This document shows, piece by piece, positions 45,730-54,992 of a stretch of DNA of 64,000 nucleotides. Origin of the DNA: Pseudophaeobacter sp. GTDB lineage: Bacteria > Pseudomonadota > Alphaproteobacteria > Rhodobacterales > Rhodobacteraceae. Within the stretch, counting starts at the first letter, position 1, and every line of letters begins with the position of its first letter. The stretch covers positions 124,001 through 188,000 of the forward strand of contig JALUXC010000012.1 in assembly GCA_027019165.1 (NCBI GenBank), written 5' to 3'. The notes below the pieces were generated by a model that saw nothing but the letters and a program-made list of their open reading frames with translations, had not been told where the DNA came from and ran no database searches. Both the position numbers and the translations under genes were made by a program.

Positions 45730-46185
45730 ATGGATACCATTGATCGCAGGATTATTTCTGCATTGCAGCAGAATGGTCGCATCAAACTGTCAGAACTGTC
45801 CGAACAGGTGGGACTGTCACCGACGCCTTGCGCCCGCCGGGTTGCCATGCTGGAAGAGGCGGGAGTCATCACGGGTTATTCGGCGCGGGTGGATCAGGCG
45901 CAGATTGGGCTGGCGGTGACGATCTTTGTCGCAGTCGAATTGGAACGCCAGTCCAAGGATGCCTTGCAGGCTTTTGAAAACGCCGTGAGCAAATTCGATC
46001 AGGTCATGGAATGCTATCTGATGACCGGCAGCCGTGATATCCTCTTGCGTGTTGTGGCGCGGGATCTCACGGATTTTGACCGGTTTTTGGAAGAGCAATT
46101 GATGCGGGTTCCGGGGATTCGCAACACGCGTTCCAGCTTCACGTTGCGCACGATGATAAAGCGGGATGTGCTGCCCGCTCGATAG
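45730..46185 (+). CDS. Lrp/AsnC family transcriptional regulator, BkdR-like
   Basis: 151 residues. The helix-turn-helix reads MDTIDRRIISALQQNGRIKL, SELSEQVGLSPTPCARRVAMLEEAGVI, with the SPTPC...R segment common in regulators of amino-acid catabolism. The RAM domain contains ECYLMTGSRDILLRVVARDL and ends RSSFTLRTMIKRDVLP. It is divergent from the amino-acid dehydrogenase gene across a 146-bp gap and most likely activates it in response to leucine or a similar amino acid. GGGGGAAA precedes the ATG at 45730. Confidence 0.88.
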   Translation: MDTIDRRIISALQQNGRIKLSELSEQVGLSPTPCARRVAMLEEAGVITGYSARVDQAQIGLAVTIFVAVELERQSKDALQAFENAVSKFDQVMECYLMTGSRDILLRVVARDLTDFDRFLEEQLMRVPGIRNTRSSFTLRTMIKRDVLPAR

Positions 46186-46307
46186 TACAAGAGGCCGTGG
46201 CATCAACTCATCTGCTTGCAGGATTGTGAAAAGCTCGGAGGAAAGAGAAAATTCTTTCATCCCAGCTCTTGCAGAGGCCCATTGCAGGCGGTAATACCCC
46301 GTCTCAC

Positions 46308-46382
46308 GGGTGATTAGCTCAGTGGTAGAGCGCTTCGTTCACATCGAAGATGTCAGGAGTTCAAATCTCTTATCACCCACCA
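46308..46382 (+). tRNA. tRNA-Val (anticodon CAC)
   Basis: A 75-nt cloverleaf with CCA encoded. The acceptor stem GGGTGAT pairs with ATCACCC, the D arm is AGCTCAGTGGTAGAGCG, the anticodon stem CTTCG/CGAAG encloses TTCACAT with CAC at 46340-46342, and the T arm is AGGAGTTCAAATCTCTT. It reads GUG. The T loop uses TTCAAAT. It stands alone, with an AT-richer region to its right. Confidence 0.93.
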
Positions 46383-46586
46383 TTCCACCTTTGGGGAACG
46401 CTTTTGATTGGCCTCTGCCATAAGTAGGCTGGAGCAAACAAGGCGTTTTTTTTGAATGCGACTATGCGGTGCCACGTTGCCGTTCGCCAAGTGAACCACA
46501 AACAAAAAAGATTGAAAGAAATGCGAAGGCTACGCGCGAGGCGAAGCCTTTGTGAAAGCGATTTTGGAGCAGGAGCTGACCGAACC

Positions 46587-47156
46587 TTAATTCAGGCGCT
46601 CGTCAAGCTCCCAGGGAGCGGTGTTTTCCGCTTGCCAGATGCCCCGGAAATTGGCCTGAGCGCTCGAGGCCTCTGTCAGGTAGCGCCCCTGGTTCAGGTG
46701 CGGCCAGGCTAGGCCTTCTTCGACCAAAAGGGCGCCGAGATCGATTCCGTCGGCATCACAGGTGGCCAAATGACGGCCGTAAACATCCTGTTCAGTGCTG
46801 TAGCATTCAACGTTTTGAGCATCCATGATCAGATCACGCATACGCTGGCGGGCTTTGGCTCCACAATCCCAAGAGCTGCCTTGCGCCGTGTTGCAGCGCT
46901 GCGAGGTGCGCGGAGCATCGATATCCAGCAAGCGAATGTTGTAGCCACCTATGGCAAGTGAGTCGCCGTCAATAACCCTGAAATCCCGCCCTGAGCCGGA
47001 TACCAGTGGGGTAATCTGCCCTGCGAGTTTTTCGATGCTATGAAGCTGCAGGAAAATCTTGGCAGAAATCGGGTCGCCGGGCTGCAGCTCGGCAGAGATT
47101 GCGGCACTGGCAGCAAAGGTCAGCGCGAGTCGGGCAAGAAGGCTTTTGATCTTCAT
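46587..47156 (-). CDS. Secreted thermonuclease-family (SNase-like) protein
   Basis: 189 residues. MKIKSLLARLALTFAASAAI, then SA, is a signal peptide. The SNase fold appears as RVIDGDSLAIGGYNIRLLDIDAP with the Ca2+-binding Asp and the Arg of the active site, then YGRHLATCDADGIDLGALLVEEGLAWP. The catalytic Glu-Arg pair is not fully clear: CGAKARQRMRDLI stands where the E. coli-type GxExA helix would be. It may degrade DNA or RNA in the periplasm, or be a non-catalytic SN fold protein. Four Cys residues suggest disulfides. It is convergent towards tRNA-Val. Confidence 0.8.
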   Translation of the reverse strand: MKIKSLLARLALTFAASAAISAELQPGDPISAKIFLQLHSIEKLAGQITPLVSGSGRDFRVIDGDSLAIGGYNIRLLDIDAPRTSQRCNTAQGSSWDCGAKARQRMRDLIMDAQNVECYSTEQDVYGRHLATCDADGIDLGALLVEEGLAWPHLNQGRYLTEASSAQANFRGIWQAENTAPWELDERLN

Positions 47157-47329
47157 AGCGAAAAATCTCAGAGCGGTTGAGGTTGACGGGACTTCACGAT
47201 GCGCTTGATTTTGCAAAATTTGGTTAATAGCCGGTGCCGTCTGCGTGAAAATATTCGCCGGTTGCCCAGATTTGCCTCGGGCTCAAATGCGCCTTCACAA
47301 ATCAAAGATGGTCTGAAGACATGCCCTAT

Positions 47330-47605
47330 CTAGGGCTTGAGGCGCTCCAGAATGTCGAGGTTGGTGCAAAATGAAGGTGCTCCGGCGTGCTGGTCAGATG
47401 AGCTTCGCCAGTGTTGGCATTTGAGGGCACAGGTGGAGGAGTTGCAGCGTTGAACCATTTGGGCATAGTCCACCGCCGTGATCTGGCCACTCTTCATGGC
47501 GGCCCCGAGATCGACACCGGCAGCTCTGGCCGCATAAGACAGCAGGCCAATGGATTTGCTGAGATATCCGGGCGAGGCGTGTGTTTTATGTGCCTTGTTG
47601 GGCAA
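47330..47605 (-). CDS. DUF6455 family protein, TTG start
   Basis: 91 residues. The C-terminal pattern fits DUF6455: AARAAGVDLGAAMKSGQITAVDYAQM, RCNSSTCALKCQHW, then PSFCTNLDILERL. Four Cys residues fall in a CxxxxC...C...C spacing that could bind metal or a cluster. The TTG at 47605 follows GGAGAG at five bases; a longer frame upstream has no fitting sequence. Function unknown; such proteins are common in Rhodobacterales. The gene lies in AT-richer DNA. Confidence 0.6.
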   Translation of the reverse strand: MPNKAHKTHASPGYLSKSIGLLSYAARAAGVDLGAAMKSGQITAVDYAQMVQRCNSSTCALKCQHWRSSSDQHAGAPSFCTNLDILERLKP

Positions 47606-48242
47606 GGTTCTCTCCGATGGATTTTTGTGATCGCCGTGCTGCCGCTGGAGCCGTACCAGCGTGGTGTTCCGGCTGGCCCTGCGGTGTGCGGCGATCATTT
47701 CAATGGACTTTCGCTTGCCTGCATCCTGCAGACGAGATGGGCAATTTGGGATCTTGCCGAAATGTTACTTCGATATCCGGGACAAAATAGGCGGCATTAT
47801 GGCGCGGGTTGGGTCCGTTGCCAAGCTTCCGTGAAAAATCGATAGAGCTTTCATAAAGATTGCCCAATTTCGACACCAATGGCCGACATGCCGAATCAGG
47901 CGACACGCGCTTTGGGTGCCGAAGGCTTGAGATTGGATGCTGCGGTTTCCGGAATTTCAGATCGTGGCTGAGGACGGGCCGCCCGCAGGTGTGGCTATGC
48001 TCATGAGAGCCAGGGGAGCACTGGTTACTCGATACCGAATTGAATGATCCATAAGCCTGACACCTGAGGATGTTCAACCTAGACTATATGCCCTGTAACT
48101 GGGAAAACTCGAAACCGTTTGACGATGGGACTGGCAACTGAGTGGAGCATAGCCACACCCTCTGATAGAGCGGGCAATAGGGGGCCGCTATGCGGGTATT
48201 CCGGACCTATATTGACGTAGGGGAAACGAATAAGGGAACTCC
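47606..48242. other. Gene-poor, AT-richer stretch upstream of glnE
   Basis: About 640 bp. Open frames on both strands (for example 47700-48077 minus) have no ribosome binding site and no recognisable product. Base composition is closer to the neighbouring nuclease region than to glnE. AAGGGAACT at about 48233 is the glnE ribosome binding site. I see no integrase or repeat. Confidence 0.55.
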
Positions 48243-51092
48243 TTGAATAAAAAGCGCATTGACGCTCTGCGGCCTTGCGAACAAAGTTGCGGCATGACCC
48301 CCGCGTTCGAGATCAGCCGCATTCCACACGCTTTTGATGCCGCGCTTGGCAAAGAGGCACGGTGCCTGGTGCCGGGACTGGACGGTGCCAAGGCGGAATT
48401 GATCTCCGGGGCCGGAGGAACGAGCCCGTATTTGATGGGTTTGATCTCCAAAGAGGCTGACTGGCTCCCTGCAGCGCTTGAAAACCCTGTTGGGGAGTTG
48501 GGTCATGTGTTTGCAGATTGTCGCGCTTTGGCTCCCGATCAACTCAAACCGGGATTGCGCCAGGCCAAGCGGCGCGTGGCGCTTTTGACTGCGCTGTGTG
48601 ATCTGGGCGGGGTCTGGCCGCTCGAACGGGTCACCGGGGCGCTGACGGATTTTGGCGCGCTCTGCGCCGATGTTGCGATCAAATCAGAGATCTCCGCCTT
48701 GATTCGGCGAAAAAAGCTGCCGGGACTGTCGGAAGATGACGCAGAGACGGCCGGTGGCCTCACAATCCTTGCCATGGGGAAAATGGGCGCGCATGAGCTC
48801 AACTACTCTTCGGACATCGACCTGATCTGCCTGTTTGACGAAACCCGGTTCGACCCCGGTGATTTCTTTGAGGCCCGTCAGGGTATGGTGCGCGCCACCC
48901 GCAATATGTGCGCTCTGCTCAGTGACAAGACCGGCGATGGCTATGTCTTTCGCACCGATCTGCGCCTGCGCCCGGATCCTTCGGTCACGCCCGTGGCCCT
49001 CGCGATGGAGGCGGCCGAGCGTTACTACGAAAGCCTGGGACGCACCTGGGAACGGGCTGCCTACATCAAGGCCCGCGCTTGCGCCGGGGATATCGCTGCC
49101 GGGGAGCGCTTCCTGGCGTCCTTGCGTCCCTTCATCTGGCGCCGTCATCTTGATTTTGCCGCCATCCAGGACGCCCACGACATGCGCCTGCGCATTCGTG
49201 AAACCAAGGGCGCAGGCGGGACCATTACGGTGCCGGGCCATGATATGAAACTGGGGCGGGGCGGGATCCGCGAGATTGAGTTCTTCACGCAGACTCGGCA
49301 GCTGATCGCTGGGGGACGCGATGAAAGCCTGCGGCTGCGCGGCACGGTCGAAAGCCTTGCTGCCCTGGCGACAAAAGGCTGGATCCCGCGCGATGTGGCC
49401 GACAGGCTGACGGAGCACTACCGTTTTCATCGCGAGGTGGAGCATCGCATCCAGATGGTGCATGACGCACAGACTCACCGGATGCCGCAATCCGAGGATG
49501 GTATTGCTCGCGTGGCCTGCCTTATGGGGCGCGACCCGGGTGAACTGCTTGAAGAAATCCGCGACCGTTTGACCGAGGTGCACGGCTTGACCGAGGACTT
49601 TTTTGCCCCCGATGCAGCCCCCGCAACCAAGCCTGCCGTGCCCGAGGGGCTGGACGCGGCTGTAATTGGTCGCTGGCGCACTTACCCGGCGCTGCGCTCA
49701 GCGAGGGGGGCACAGATCTTCGAGCGGCTGAAGCCTGAGCTGCTTTCGCGGCTGTCCCGTACCGCCAAACCGGGCGAAGCGCTGCTTGCGCTCGACGGAT
49801 TCCTGTCGGGCCTTCCGGCGGGCGTGCAGCTCTTCTCGCTCTTTGAGGCCAATCCGCAGCTCATGGATCTCTTGGTGGATATTGTTGGCACCTCGGCGGA
49901 TCTGGCCAGCTTTCTGTCGCGCAATTCCGGTGTGTTCGATGCTGTGATTGGCGGTTCGTTCTTTGACCCCTGGCCGGGGAGAGAGCCCCTTACGCAGCAG
50001 CTTGCTGACCTGCTGACGGCAGAAGCGGACTATGAGGCGCAGCTCGATGCCACCCGGCGCTGGTGCAAGGAGTGGCATTTCCGTATCGGAGTGCACCACC
50101 TGCGCGGGCTGATCGATGCCGAGGCCGCTGGGGTGCACTACGCCGAACTTGCCGAGGCGGTGATCGCTGCCCTTGTTCCTTGTGTTGAGGCTCAGTTTTC
50201 CACCAAACACGGGGGGCCGCCGGGGCGGGGCGCGTCGGTCGTGGCCATGGGCTCTCTTGGGGCAGGGCAGATCAATGCGCAGTCCGACCTGGACGTGATC
50301 GTGATTTATGATCCGCAAGACATCGAGACCTCCGATGGCAAGCGCCCGCTGGCTACGCGACCTTATTTCGCGCGTTTGACGCAGGCCCTGATCACTGCGC
50401 TGACGGCCCCTATGGCGCAGGGGCGGCTTTACGAGGTGGACATGCGTCTGCGCCCTTCGGGCAATCAGGGACCGGTGGCAACGAGCCTTGCCAGCTTTAC
50501 CAACTACCAGCAGAATGAGGCCTGGGGCTGGGAACATCTGGCGCTGACCCGCGCCCGAACCATCGCCGGGCCGGTGGATCTGCGCGCGGACATCGAGGCG
50601 ATCCGAACCGAAGTTCTGTCCCGCCCGCGTCCGCGCGGCGAGATCCTCACCGAAGTGGCCACCATGCGGGCCCGTATCGCTGCGGCCAAGGCGCCTGCCG
50701 GGCTGTGGGATGCCAAGACCGGGCCAGGACGGATGATGGATATCGAACTGGTGGCCCAGGCCGGGGCGCTCTTGTCCGCCTCAGGCGCTCGTGATGTGGC
50801 TAGCGGGTTGCAGGGCGCTGTTGCCTGCGGCTGGCTGAGTGATACAGAAAGCCAAACCCTTTCTGACGCCTACCGCCTGTATTGGTCGGTACAGACGGCG
50901 GCGCGGCTGCTGTCGCCCAAGGGGCTGGATGCGTCTTCGATCGGAGAGGGCGGAGCGCTGTTTCTGTGCCGTAGCAGTGGCTTTGATACGCTTGAAGCGC
51001 TTGAGGAGAACCTCGCCGCGCGCTACGTGGCTTGCAGTGAACTTATTGATGCGGCTTTGAAACGGGAAGGGGCTGATGCCAGCACGCAATGA
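48243..51092 (+). CDS. glnE: Bifunctional glutamine synthetase adenylyltransferase/adenylyl-removing enzyme
   Basis: 949 residues with two nucleotidyltransferase domains. The N-terminal removase has MGKMGAHELNYSSDIDL and LGRGGIREIEFFTQ; the C-terminal transferase has MGSLGAGQINAQSDLDV and PGRMMDIELVAQ. It switches glutamine synthetase off or on by adding or removing AMP in response to PII. The TTG at 48243 follows AAGGGAA at five bases. An ATG at 48294 would start closer to where homologues begin (MTPAFEISRIPHAFD) but has a poor ribosome binding site; either is possible. Confidence 0.93.
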   Translation: MNKKRIDALRPCEQSCGMTPAFEISRIPHAFDAALGKEARCLVPGLDGAKAELISGAGGTSPYLMGLISKEADWLPAALENPVGELGHVFADCRALAPDQLKPGLRQAKRRVALLTALCDLGGVWPLERVTGALTDFGALCADVAIKSEISALIRRKKLPGLSEDDAETAGGLTILAMGKMGAHELNYSSDIDLICLFDETRFDPGDFFEARQGMVRATRNMCALLSDKTGDGYVFRTDLRLRPDPSVTPVALAMEAAERYYESLGRTWERAAYIKARACAGDIAAGERFLASLRPFIWRRHLDFAAIQDAHDMRLRIRETKGAGGTITVPGHDMKLGRGGIREIEFFTQTRQLIAGGRDESLRLRGTVESLAALATKGWIPRDVADRLTEHYRFHREVEHRIQMVHDAQTHRMPQSEDGIARVACLMGRDPGELLEEIRDRLTEVHGLTEDFFAPDAAPATKPAVPEGLDAAVIGRWRTYPALRSARGAQIFERLKPELLSRLSRTAKPGEALLALDGFLSGLPAGVQLFSLFEANPQLMDLLVDIVGTSADLASFLSRNSGVFDAVIGGSFFDPWPGREPLTQQLADLLTAEADYEAQLDATRRWCKEWHFRIGVHHLRGLIDAEAAGVHYAELAEAVIAALVPCVEAQFSTKHGGPPGRGASVVAMGSLGAGQINAQSDLDVIVIYDPQDIETSDGKRPLATRPYFARLTQALITALTAPMAQGRLYEVDMRLRPSGNQGPVATSLASFTNYQQNEAWGWEHLALTRARTIAGPVDLRADIEAIRTEVLSRPRPRGEILTEVATMRARIAAAKAPAGLWDAKTGPGRMMDIELVAQAGALLSASGARDVASGLQGAVACGWLSDTESQTLSDAYRLYWSVQTAARLLSPKGLDASSIGEGGALFLCRSSGFDTLEALEENLAARYVACSELIDAALKREGADASTQ

Positions 51093-51354
51093 GCAGGATC
51101 CGCTGGACCCAAAAGGACTGATCCGCGAGGCCTTTCGTATCGATGGCATCGATGCCAGCCAATGTCGCAGCATCTTTCTGGATTGGGCGCTGAGCCTGCC
51201 TGCCGAGCATGACAGCAAAGCAGCGATCCGCGCGCTTCTCGATCGGCACGGCGAGGGCGTGCCAGACCATCCCATGTGCGCCGTCCTGAGCGAAGGGCTG
51301 GCAGAGATGATGCGCCCGCGCAGGCGCGGCGGCTGGCGCAGCCGGGATCGCTAA
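51076..51354 (+). CDS. Small conserved protein coupled to glnE
   Basis: 92 residues, overlapping the end of glnE by 17 bases in another frame. It is mostly helical: LIREAFRIDGIDASQCRSIFLDWALSL, then IRALLDRHGEG and MCAVLSEGLAEMM, ending in an Arg-rich tail. ACGGGAAGGGG precedes the ATG. I do not recognise a named family with certainty; the position directly after glnE and good coding composition support a real gene. A link to nitrogen control is only a guess. Confidence 0.65.
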   Translation: MPARNEQDPLDPKGLIREAFRIDGIDASQCRSIFLDWALSLPAEHDSKAAIRALLDRHGEGVPDHPMCAVLSEGLAEMMRPRRRGGWRSRDR

Positions 51355-51406
51355 GGCGGCTCACGCTGTCTCTTTCCCTTGATCCGGCATGGGGCTATGA
51401 GAGGGC

Positions 51407-52630
51407 ATGACAGATACAGCCTCCAATCCCTCTGCGCCTCAGCGCGCCCGCGTGAAACTCAAGCCCAAGGCCAACGCCCGTGCGATCCGCCACGGCTTCC
51501 CTTGGGTCTATGCCAATGAATTGGTCACCGACCGGCGTACCCGCAAGCTGGCGCGAGGCACATTGGCGGTGCTGGAGGATGAGGCGATGCGCCCCCTGGG
51601 CCTTGTCGCTGTGAACCCCGAAAGCAAGATCATTGCCCGGATGCTGGATCGCAACCCGGAAGCCGTGATCGATCAGGCCTGGTTTGTCGCCCGGTTGCAG
51701 CGGGCGCAAGACATGCGTGCCCAGCTTTATGATGCGCCCTTTTACCGGCTGGTCCATGCAGAGGCAGACGGGCTTCCTGGCGTCGTGATCGACCGCTTTG
51801 GCGCGGCTTGCGTGGTGCAGCCCAATGCGGCCTGGGCTGAGGCTCATCTGGAGGCGCTCACAGCAGCCCTGGCCGAAGTGACGGGCGCTGAGGTCATTCT
51901 GAAAAATGCCTCGGGCCGCACACGGGGCCTTGAGGGGCTGGACGATCAGAACGCCACTCTCCTGGGGGAGGCGCCCAACGCGCCGGAGCCGGTGGTCATG
52001 AACGGGGCCACCTACATGGCCGACCTGACAGGCGGGCAAAAAACGGGTCTGTTCTTTGATCAGCGCGAGAACCACGCCTTTGCCGCGCGGCTGGTGGCGC
52101 CGGGGGCCAAGGTGCTGGATGTGTTTTCCCATGTGGGCGGTTTTGGCCTTGCCATGCTGGCGGCCGGTGCGGGGGAGGCGACCTGCGTTGATGGCTCCGC
52201 CGCCGCGCTGGATCTGGCCGGGCAGGGCGCTGCGGCCTCTGGCTGGCAGGATCGTTTCACCGCGCGCCAGGGCGATGCCTTTGACGTGCTGACGGCCCTT
52301 GGCAGCGAGGGCGCGCAGTTCGATGTGGTGATCTGCGATCCGCCTGCCTTTGCGCCGTCCAAGAACGCGCTTGAGGCGGGCCTGCGCGCCTATGAGCGGG
52401 TGGCCAAGCTGGCAGCCCCCCTGGTGGCACCGGGTGGGTATCTGGGCCTCTGTTCCTGTTCGCATGCCGCGGATCTGACGCGATTCCGCAATGCCTCGGC
52501 GCGGGGCGTTGGCAAGGCAGGGCGGCGCGGCCAGCTCATCCATACCGGATACGCGGGCCCAGACCATCCGCAGATGCCGCAGCTGGCCGAAAGCGGCTAT
52601 CTGAAGGCTGTCTTCTTCCGGCTGGACTGA
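51407..52630 (+). CDS. Class I SAM rRNA methyltransferase, RlmI-like
   Basis: 407 residues. The N-terminal PUA-like domain (AIRHGFPWVYANELV) is followed by LVHAEADGLPGVVIDRFG and the Rossmann part with QKTGLFFDQRENHAFAA, VLDVFSHVGGFGLAML and the DPPAF catalytic motif in CDPPAFAPSK. RlmI methylates C5 of 23S rRNA cytosine 1962 in E. coli; this homologue may do the same, though its helices around CSCSHAADLTRF are shorter. AGAGGGC lies before the ATG. Confidence 0.85.
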   Translation: MTDTASNPSAPQRARVKLKPKANARAIRHGFPWVYANELVTDRRTRKLARGTLAVLEDEAMRPLGLVAVNPESKIIARMLDRNPEAVIDQAWFVARLQRAQDMRAQLYDAPFYRLVHAEADGLPGVVIDRFGAACVVQPNAAWAEAHLEALTAALAEVTGAEVILKNASGRTRGLEGLDDQNATLLGEAPNAPEPVVMNGATYMADLTGGQKTGLFFDQRENHAFAARLVAPGAKVLDVFSHVGGFGLAMLAAGAGEATCVDGSAAALDLAGQGAAASGWQDRFTARQGDAFDVLTALGSEGAQFDVVICDPPAFAPSKNALEAGLRAYERVAKLAAPLVAPGGYLGLCSCSHAADLTRFRNASARGVGKAGRRGQLIHTGYAGPDHPQMPQLAESGYLKAVFFRLD

Positions 52631-52634
52631 CCCG

Positions 52635-53177
52635 TTGAAGCTGCTGCTGGACACCTGCGTTCTTTACCCGACGGTGATGCGCGAGATGCTGCTCGGGGCG
52701 GCCCGGCTGGGGCTCTATGCGCCGCTCTGGTCCGAACGGATCCTTGAGGAATGGCGGCGCGCGGCGCAGAAACTTGGGCCTGAGGGCGCGGCGCAGGCAC
52801 AGGCCGAAGTGGCCATGCTGCAGGCGGGTTGGCCCGCTTCCGTGGTGCCGCCCGCTCCGGGGGTGGAGGCGCGGCTCTGGCTGCCCGATGCGGCCGATGT
52901 GCATGTGCTGGCCGCCGCCATTGCGGGCCATGCCGATGGGATCGTCACGATGAACGCCAAGGACTTTCCCCGCCACACCCTGTCCGAAGAAGGGCTGAAA
53001 CGCATCGGCCCGGATGAGCTGCTTTATGATCTCTGGCTCAAGGAACAGGCCGGTATGGAGGCCGTCGGGGAGGCCGTTCTGGCCGAGGCCAACCGCCTGT
53101 CCGGCGGCGGCTGGCAGATGCGCCCCTTGCTGAAGAAGGCGCGCCTGCCGCGTCTGGCCAAGGCACTGGCGGGCTGA
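52635..53177 (+). CDS. PIN domain protein (RSP_2648 type)
   Basis: 180 residues. The fold's acidic residues are visible: Asp6 in MKLLLDTCVLYP, Glu in ILEEWRRA, the Asp pair in DAADVHVLAAAI and Asp in TMNAKDF. PIN proteins are metal-dependent RNases. It is not next to a recognisable antitoxin, so it may be a solitary member of the Rhodobacterales RSP_2648 family. The TTG at 52635 is the only start that keeps the first Asp; the ribosome binding site is weak, and the gene starts 4 bases after the rRNA methyltransferase stop. Confidence 0.75.
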   Translation: MKLLLDTCVLYPTVMREMLLGAARLGLYAPLWSERILEEWRRAAQKLGPEGAAQAQAEVAMLQAGWPASVVPPAPGVEARLWLPDAADVHVLAAAIAGHADGIVTMNAKDFPRHTLSEEGLKRIGPDELLYDLWLKEQAGMEAVGEAVLAEANRLSGGGWQMRPLLKKARLPRLAKALAG

Positions 53178-53180
53178 ACC

Positions 53181-54173
53181 TCAAAACTCTTTCAGGATAC
53201 CGGCGGCAATCTCGAACGAGCGCATCCGCGCCTGATGGTCATGGATCTGGCCAGTCAGGATCACCTCATCCGGCTGGTAGCGGGTGATGATCTCCGACAG
53301 TTGGCTGCGCACGGTGTCCGGGCCGCCGACAGCACTGATCCGCAGCGCCTCATTGACGCCTGCCAGCACATGCGGTTCCAGGTGGGTGGTGATGTCATCC
53401 ACCGGGGCGGGCAGCTTGCCGGGGCGCCCCAGACGCAGGCGGGCAAAGGCCTGCTGCATGGTGGTGCGCAGGCGGATCCCTTCGGCGTCGGTGTCGGCGG
53501 CAAAGACGTTGATCGCGATCATCGCATGGGGTTTCTCAAGAAAGACAGACGGCTGGAAGCTGCGGCGATAGACCTCCAGCGCCTCTTCCAGCGCTTGCGG
53601 CGCGAAATGGGAGGCAAAGGCGTAAGGCAGGCCCAGATGCGCGGCCAGCTGCGCGCCATAAAGGCTGGAGCCAAGGATCCAGACCGGCACATTTGTGCCT
53701 TGCCCGGGAAAGGCTCGAACGGGGGCCTGAGGGTCTTCGGGCGCCATAAATCCGATAAGATCGATCACATCCTGCGGGAAGCTGTCGCCGCTGGCAGCAG
53801 CGCCCATGCCCCGGCGCAGGGCGCGGGCGGTCTGCATATCGGTGCCCGGCGCGCGGCCCAGCCCCAGATCGATCCGGTCGCCATAAAGGGAGGCGAGCGT
53901 GCCGAATGCCTCGGCCACCATATAGGGCGCGTGGTTGGGCAGCATGATGCCACCCGCACCGATGCGCATGGTGCTGGTCTGGCTGGCGATATGGCCGATC
54001 AGCACGGCGGTGGCGGCGCTGGCGATCCCCGGCATGTTGTGGTGCTCGGCCAGCCAATAGCGGTGATAACCAAGGCTTTCCGCATGGCGCGCCAGATCGG
54101 TGCTGTTCTTCAGCGCCTGCGGAATCTCCGTCCCTTCGGGCACCGGGGCAAGGTCAAGCAGGGAATAGCGCAT
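53181..54173 (-). CDS. Luciferase-like (LLM class) flavin-dependent oxidoreductase
   Basis: 330 residues. It has the bacterial luciferase-like TIM barrel with [48 protein letters not shown] and [13 protein letters not shown], and is closest in pattern to the E. coli YhbW group. Such enzymes use reduced FMN from a partner reductase, but substrates of the YhbW group are unknown. The start is set by the barrel's first strand. It converges on the PIN gene with three bases between stops. Confidence 0.85.
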   Translation of the reverse strand: MRYSLLDLAPVPEGTEIPQALKNSTDLARHAESLGYHRYWLAEHHNMPGIASAATAVLIGHIASQTSTMRIGAGGIMLPNHAPYMVAEAFGTLASLYGDRIDLGLGRAPGTDMQTARALRRGMGAAASGDSFPQDVIDLIGFMAPEDPQAPVRAFPGQGTNVPVWILGSSLYGAQLAAHLGLPYAFASHFAPQALEEALEVYRRSFQPSVFLEKPHAMIAINVFAADTDAEGIRLRTTMQQAFARLRLGRPGKLPAPVDDITTHLEPHVLAGVNEALRISAVGGPDTVRSQLSEIITRYQPDEVILTGQIHDHQARMRSFEIAAGILKEF

Positions 54174-54274
54174 GGCAGGGGCCTCGTGACGTTTGTCTTT
54201 TCCCAGATGTGGGCCTTCCAGTCACGGGAAGCAAGTCATCCGTGCAGGAAATGACCTTCCGTTACGAATGGCGC

Positions 54275-54961
54275 TCAGGCCTTTGCCCAGTCCGCCTCAA
54301 GCCGTTCGATGGCGGCGATGCGCTGTTCTGTCTTGGGGTGACTCATCAGCCAGGCCGGGGCCATGCCTGCGCGCGCCTGTGTCAGCTCTTCCAGCTTGCG
54401 GAACAGGCTTTTCTGCGGCTCAACGCCAATCCCTGCCTTCATCAAGAGGGCGGCGGCATATTCATCCGCCTCATATTCGTCCCCACGCGACAGGCGCGCG
54501 GCCAGAAGATTGGCGAGTAGCCCGGCGATCCAGGGGCCGACAAAGGGAATGTAACGCCCCAGAATCATCATCAGCGCCGTGCGCAAGGCGTTCTGGCCAG
54601 AAAAATCGATGATCCGTTTCTTGGAGTGCCCCAGCGCTACATGGCCAATCTCATGGGCAATGACCGAGGCCAGTTCAGCGTCGCTCACCTCGCCCGCCTC
54701 GTACTTGCGATAAAAGCCACGGGTGATGAAGATGCGCCCATCTGGTGCTGCAAGCCCGTTCACAGGGTCCACCTCGTAGATGAAGACGGGGATGTCCGCG
54801 ACCTCAAGCGCCGCTGCCAGACGGTCGGTCAGCTTTTTGAGACGCGGATCGGCGAGGCGGGTAGAGCGGGCGTCCAGCTCGCGGTGGGTTCGCCAGACGG
54901 AAATCCGGTAGGAAATGAGGCCATAGATCACGGCCAGCAGGATCGGGGTCAAACGCAGCAT
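54275..54961 (-). CDS. M48 family membrane metalloprotease
   Basis: 228 residues. One N-terminal membrane helix (LRLTPILLAVIYGLISY) is followed by VNGLAAPDGRIFITRGFY and the zinc motif HEIGH at residues 103-107; EYEADEYAA supplies the third ligand. A second hydrophobic stretch around 130-155 resembles the M48 HtpX/YcaL layout. It probably trims membrane or periplasmic proteins. The start at 54961 is preferred over one 54 bases earlier that overlaps the upstream gene, but its ribosome binding site is weak. Confidence 0.82.
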   Translation of the reverse strand: MLRLTPILLAVIYGLISYRISVWRTHRELDARSTRLADPRLKKLTDRLAAALEVADIPVFIYEVDPVNGLAAPDGRIFITRGFYRKYEAGEVSDAELASVIAHEIGHVALGHSKKRIIDFSGQNALRTALMMILGRYIPFVGPWIAGLLANLLAARLSRGDEYEADEYAAALLMKAGIGVEPQKSLFRKLEELTQARAGMAPAWLMSHPKTEQRIAAIERLEADWAKA

Positions 54962-54992
54962 GTGGTAGATATGGGGCGGCAGCCCTGTGCGC

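Noticed and set aside
47411-47845. A 144-codon plus-strand frame
   Set aside because: It is antisense to the DUF6455 gene for much of its length and lacks a plausible start signal.
46383-48242. Attachment-site repeat of the tRNA-Val 3' end
   Set aside because: I did not find a second copy of the T-arm/acceptor sequence in the region to the right, and no integrase is present.
52635-53177. Type II toxin-antitoxin pair with the PIN protein
   Set aside because: No small antitoxin-like gene lies beside it: the upstream gene is an rRNA methyltransferase and the downstream gene is convergent.
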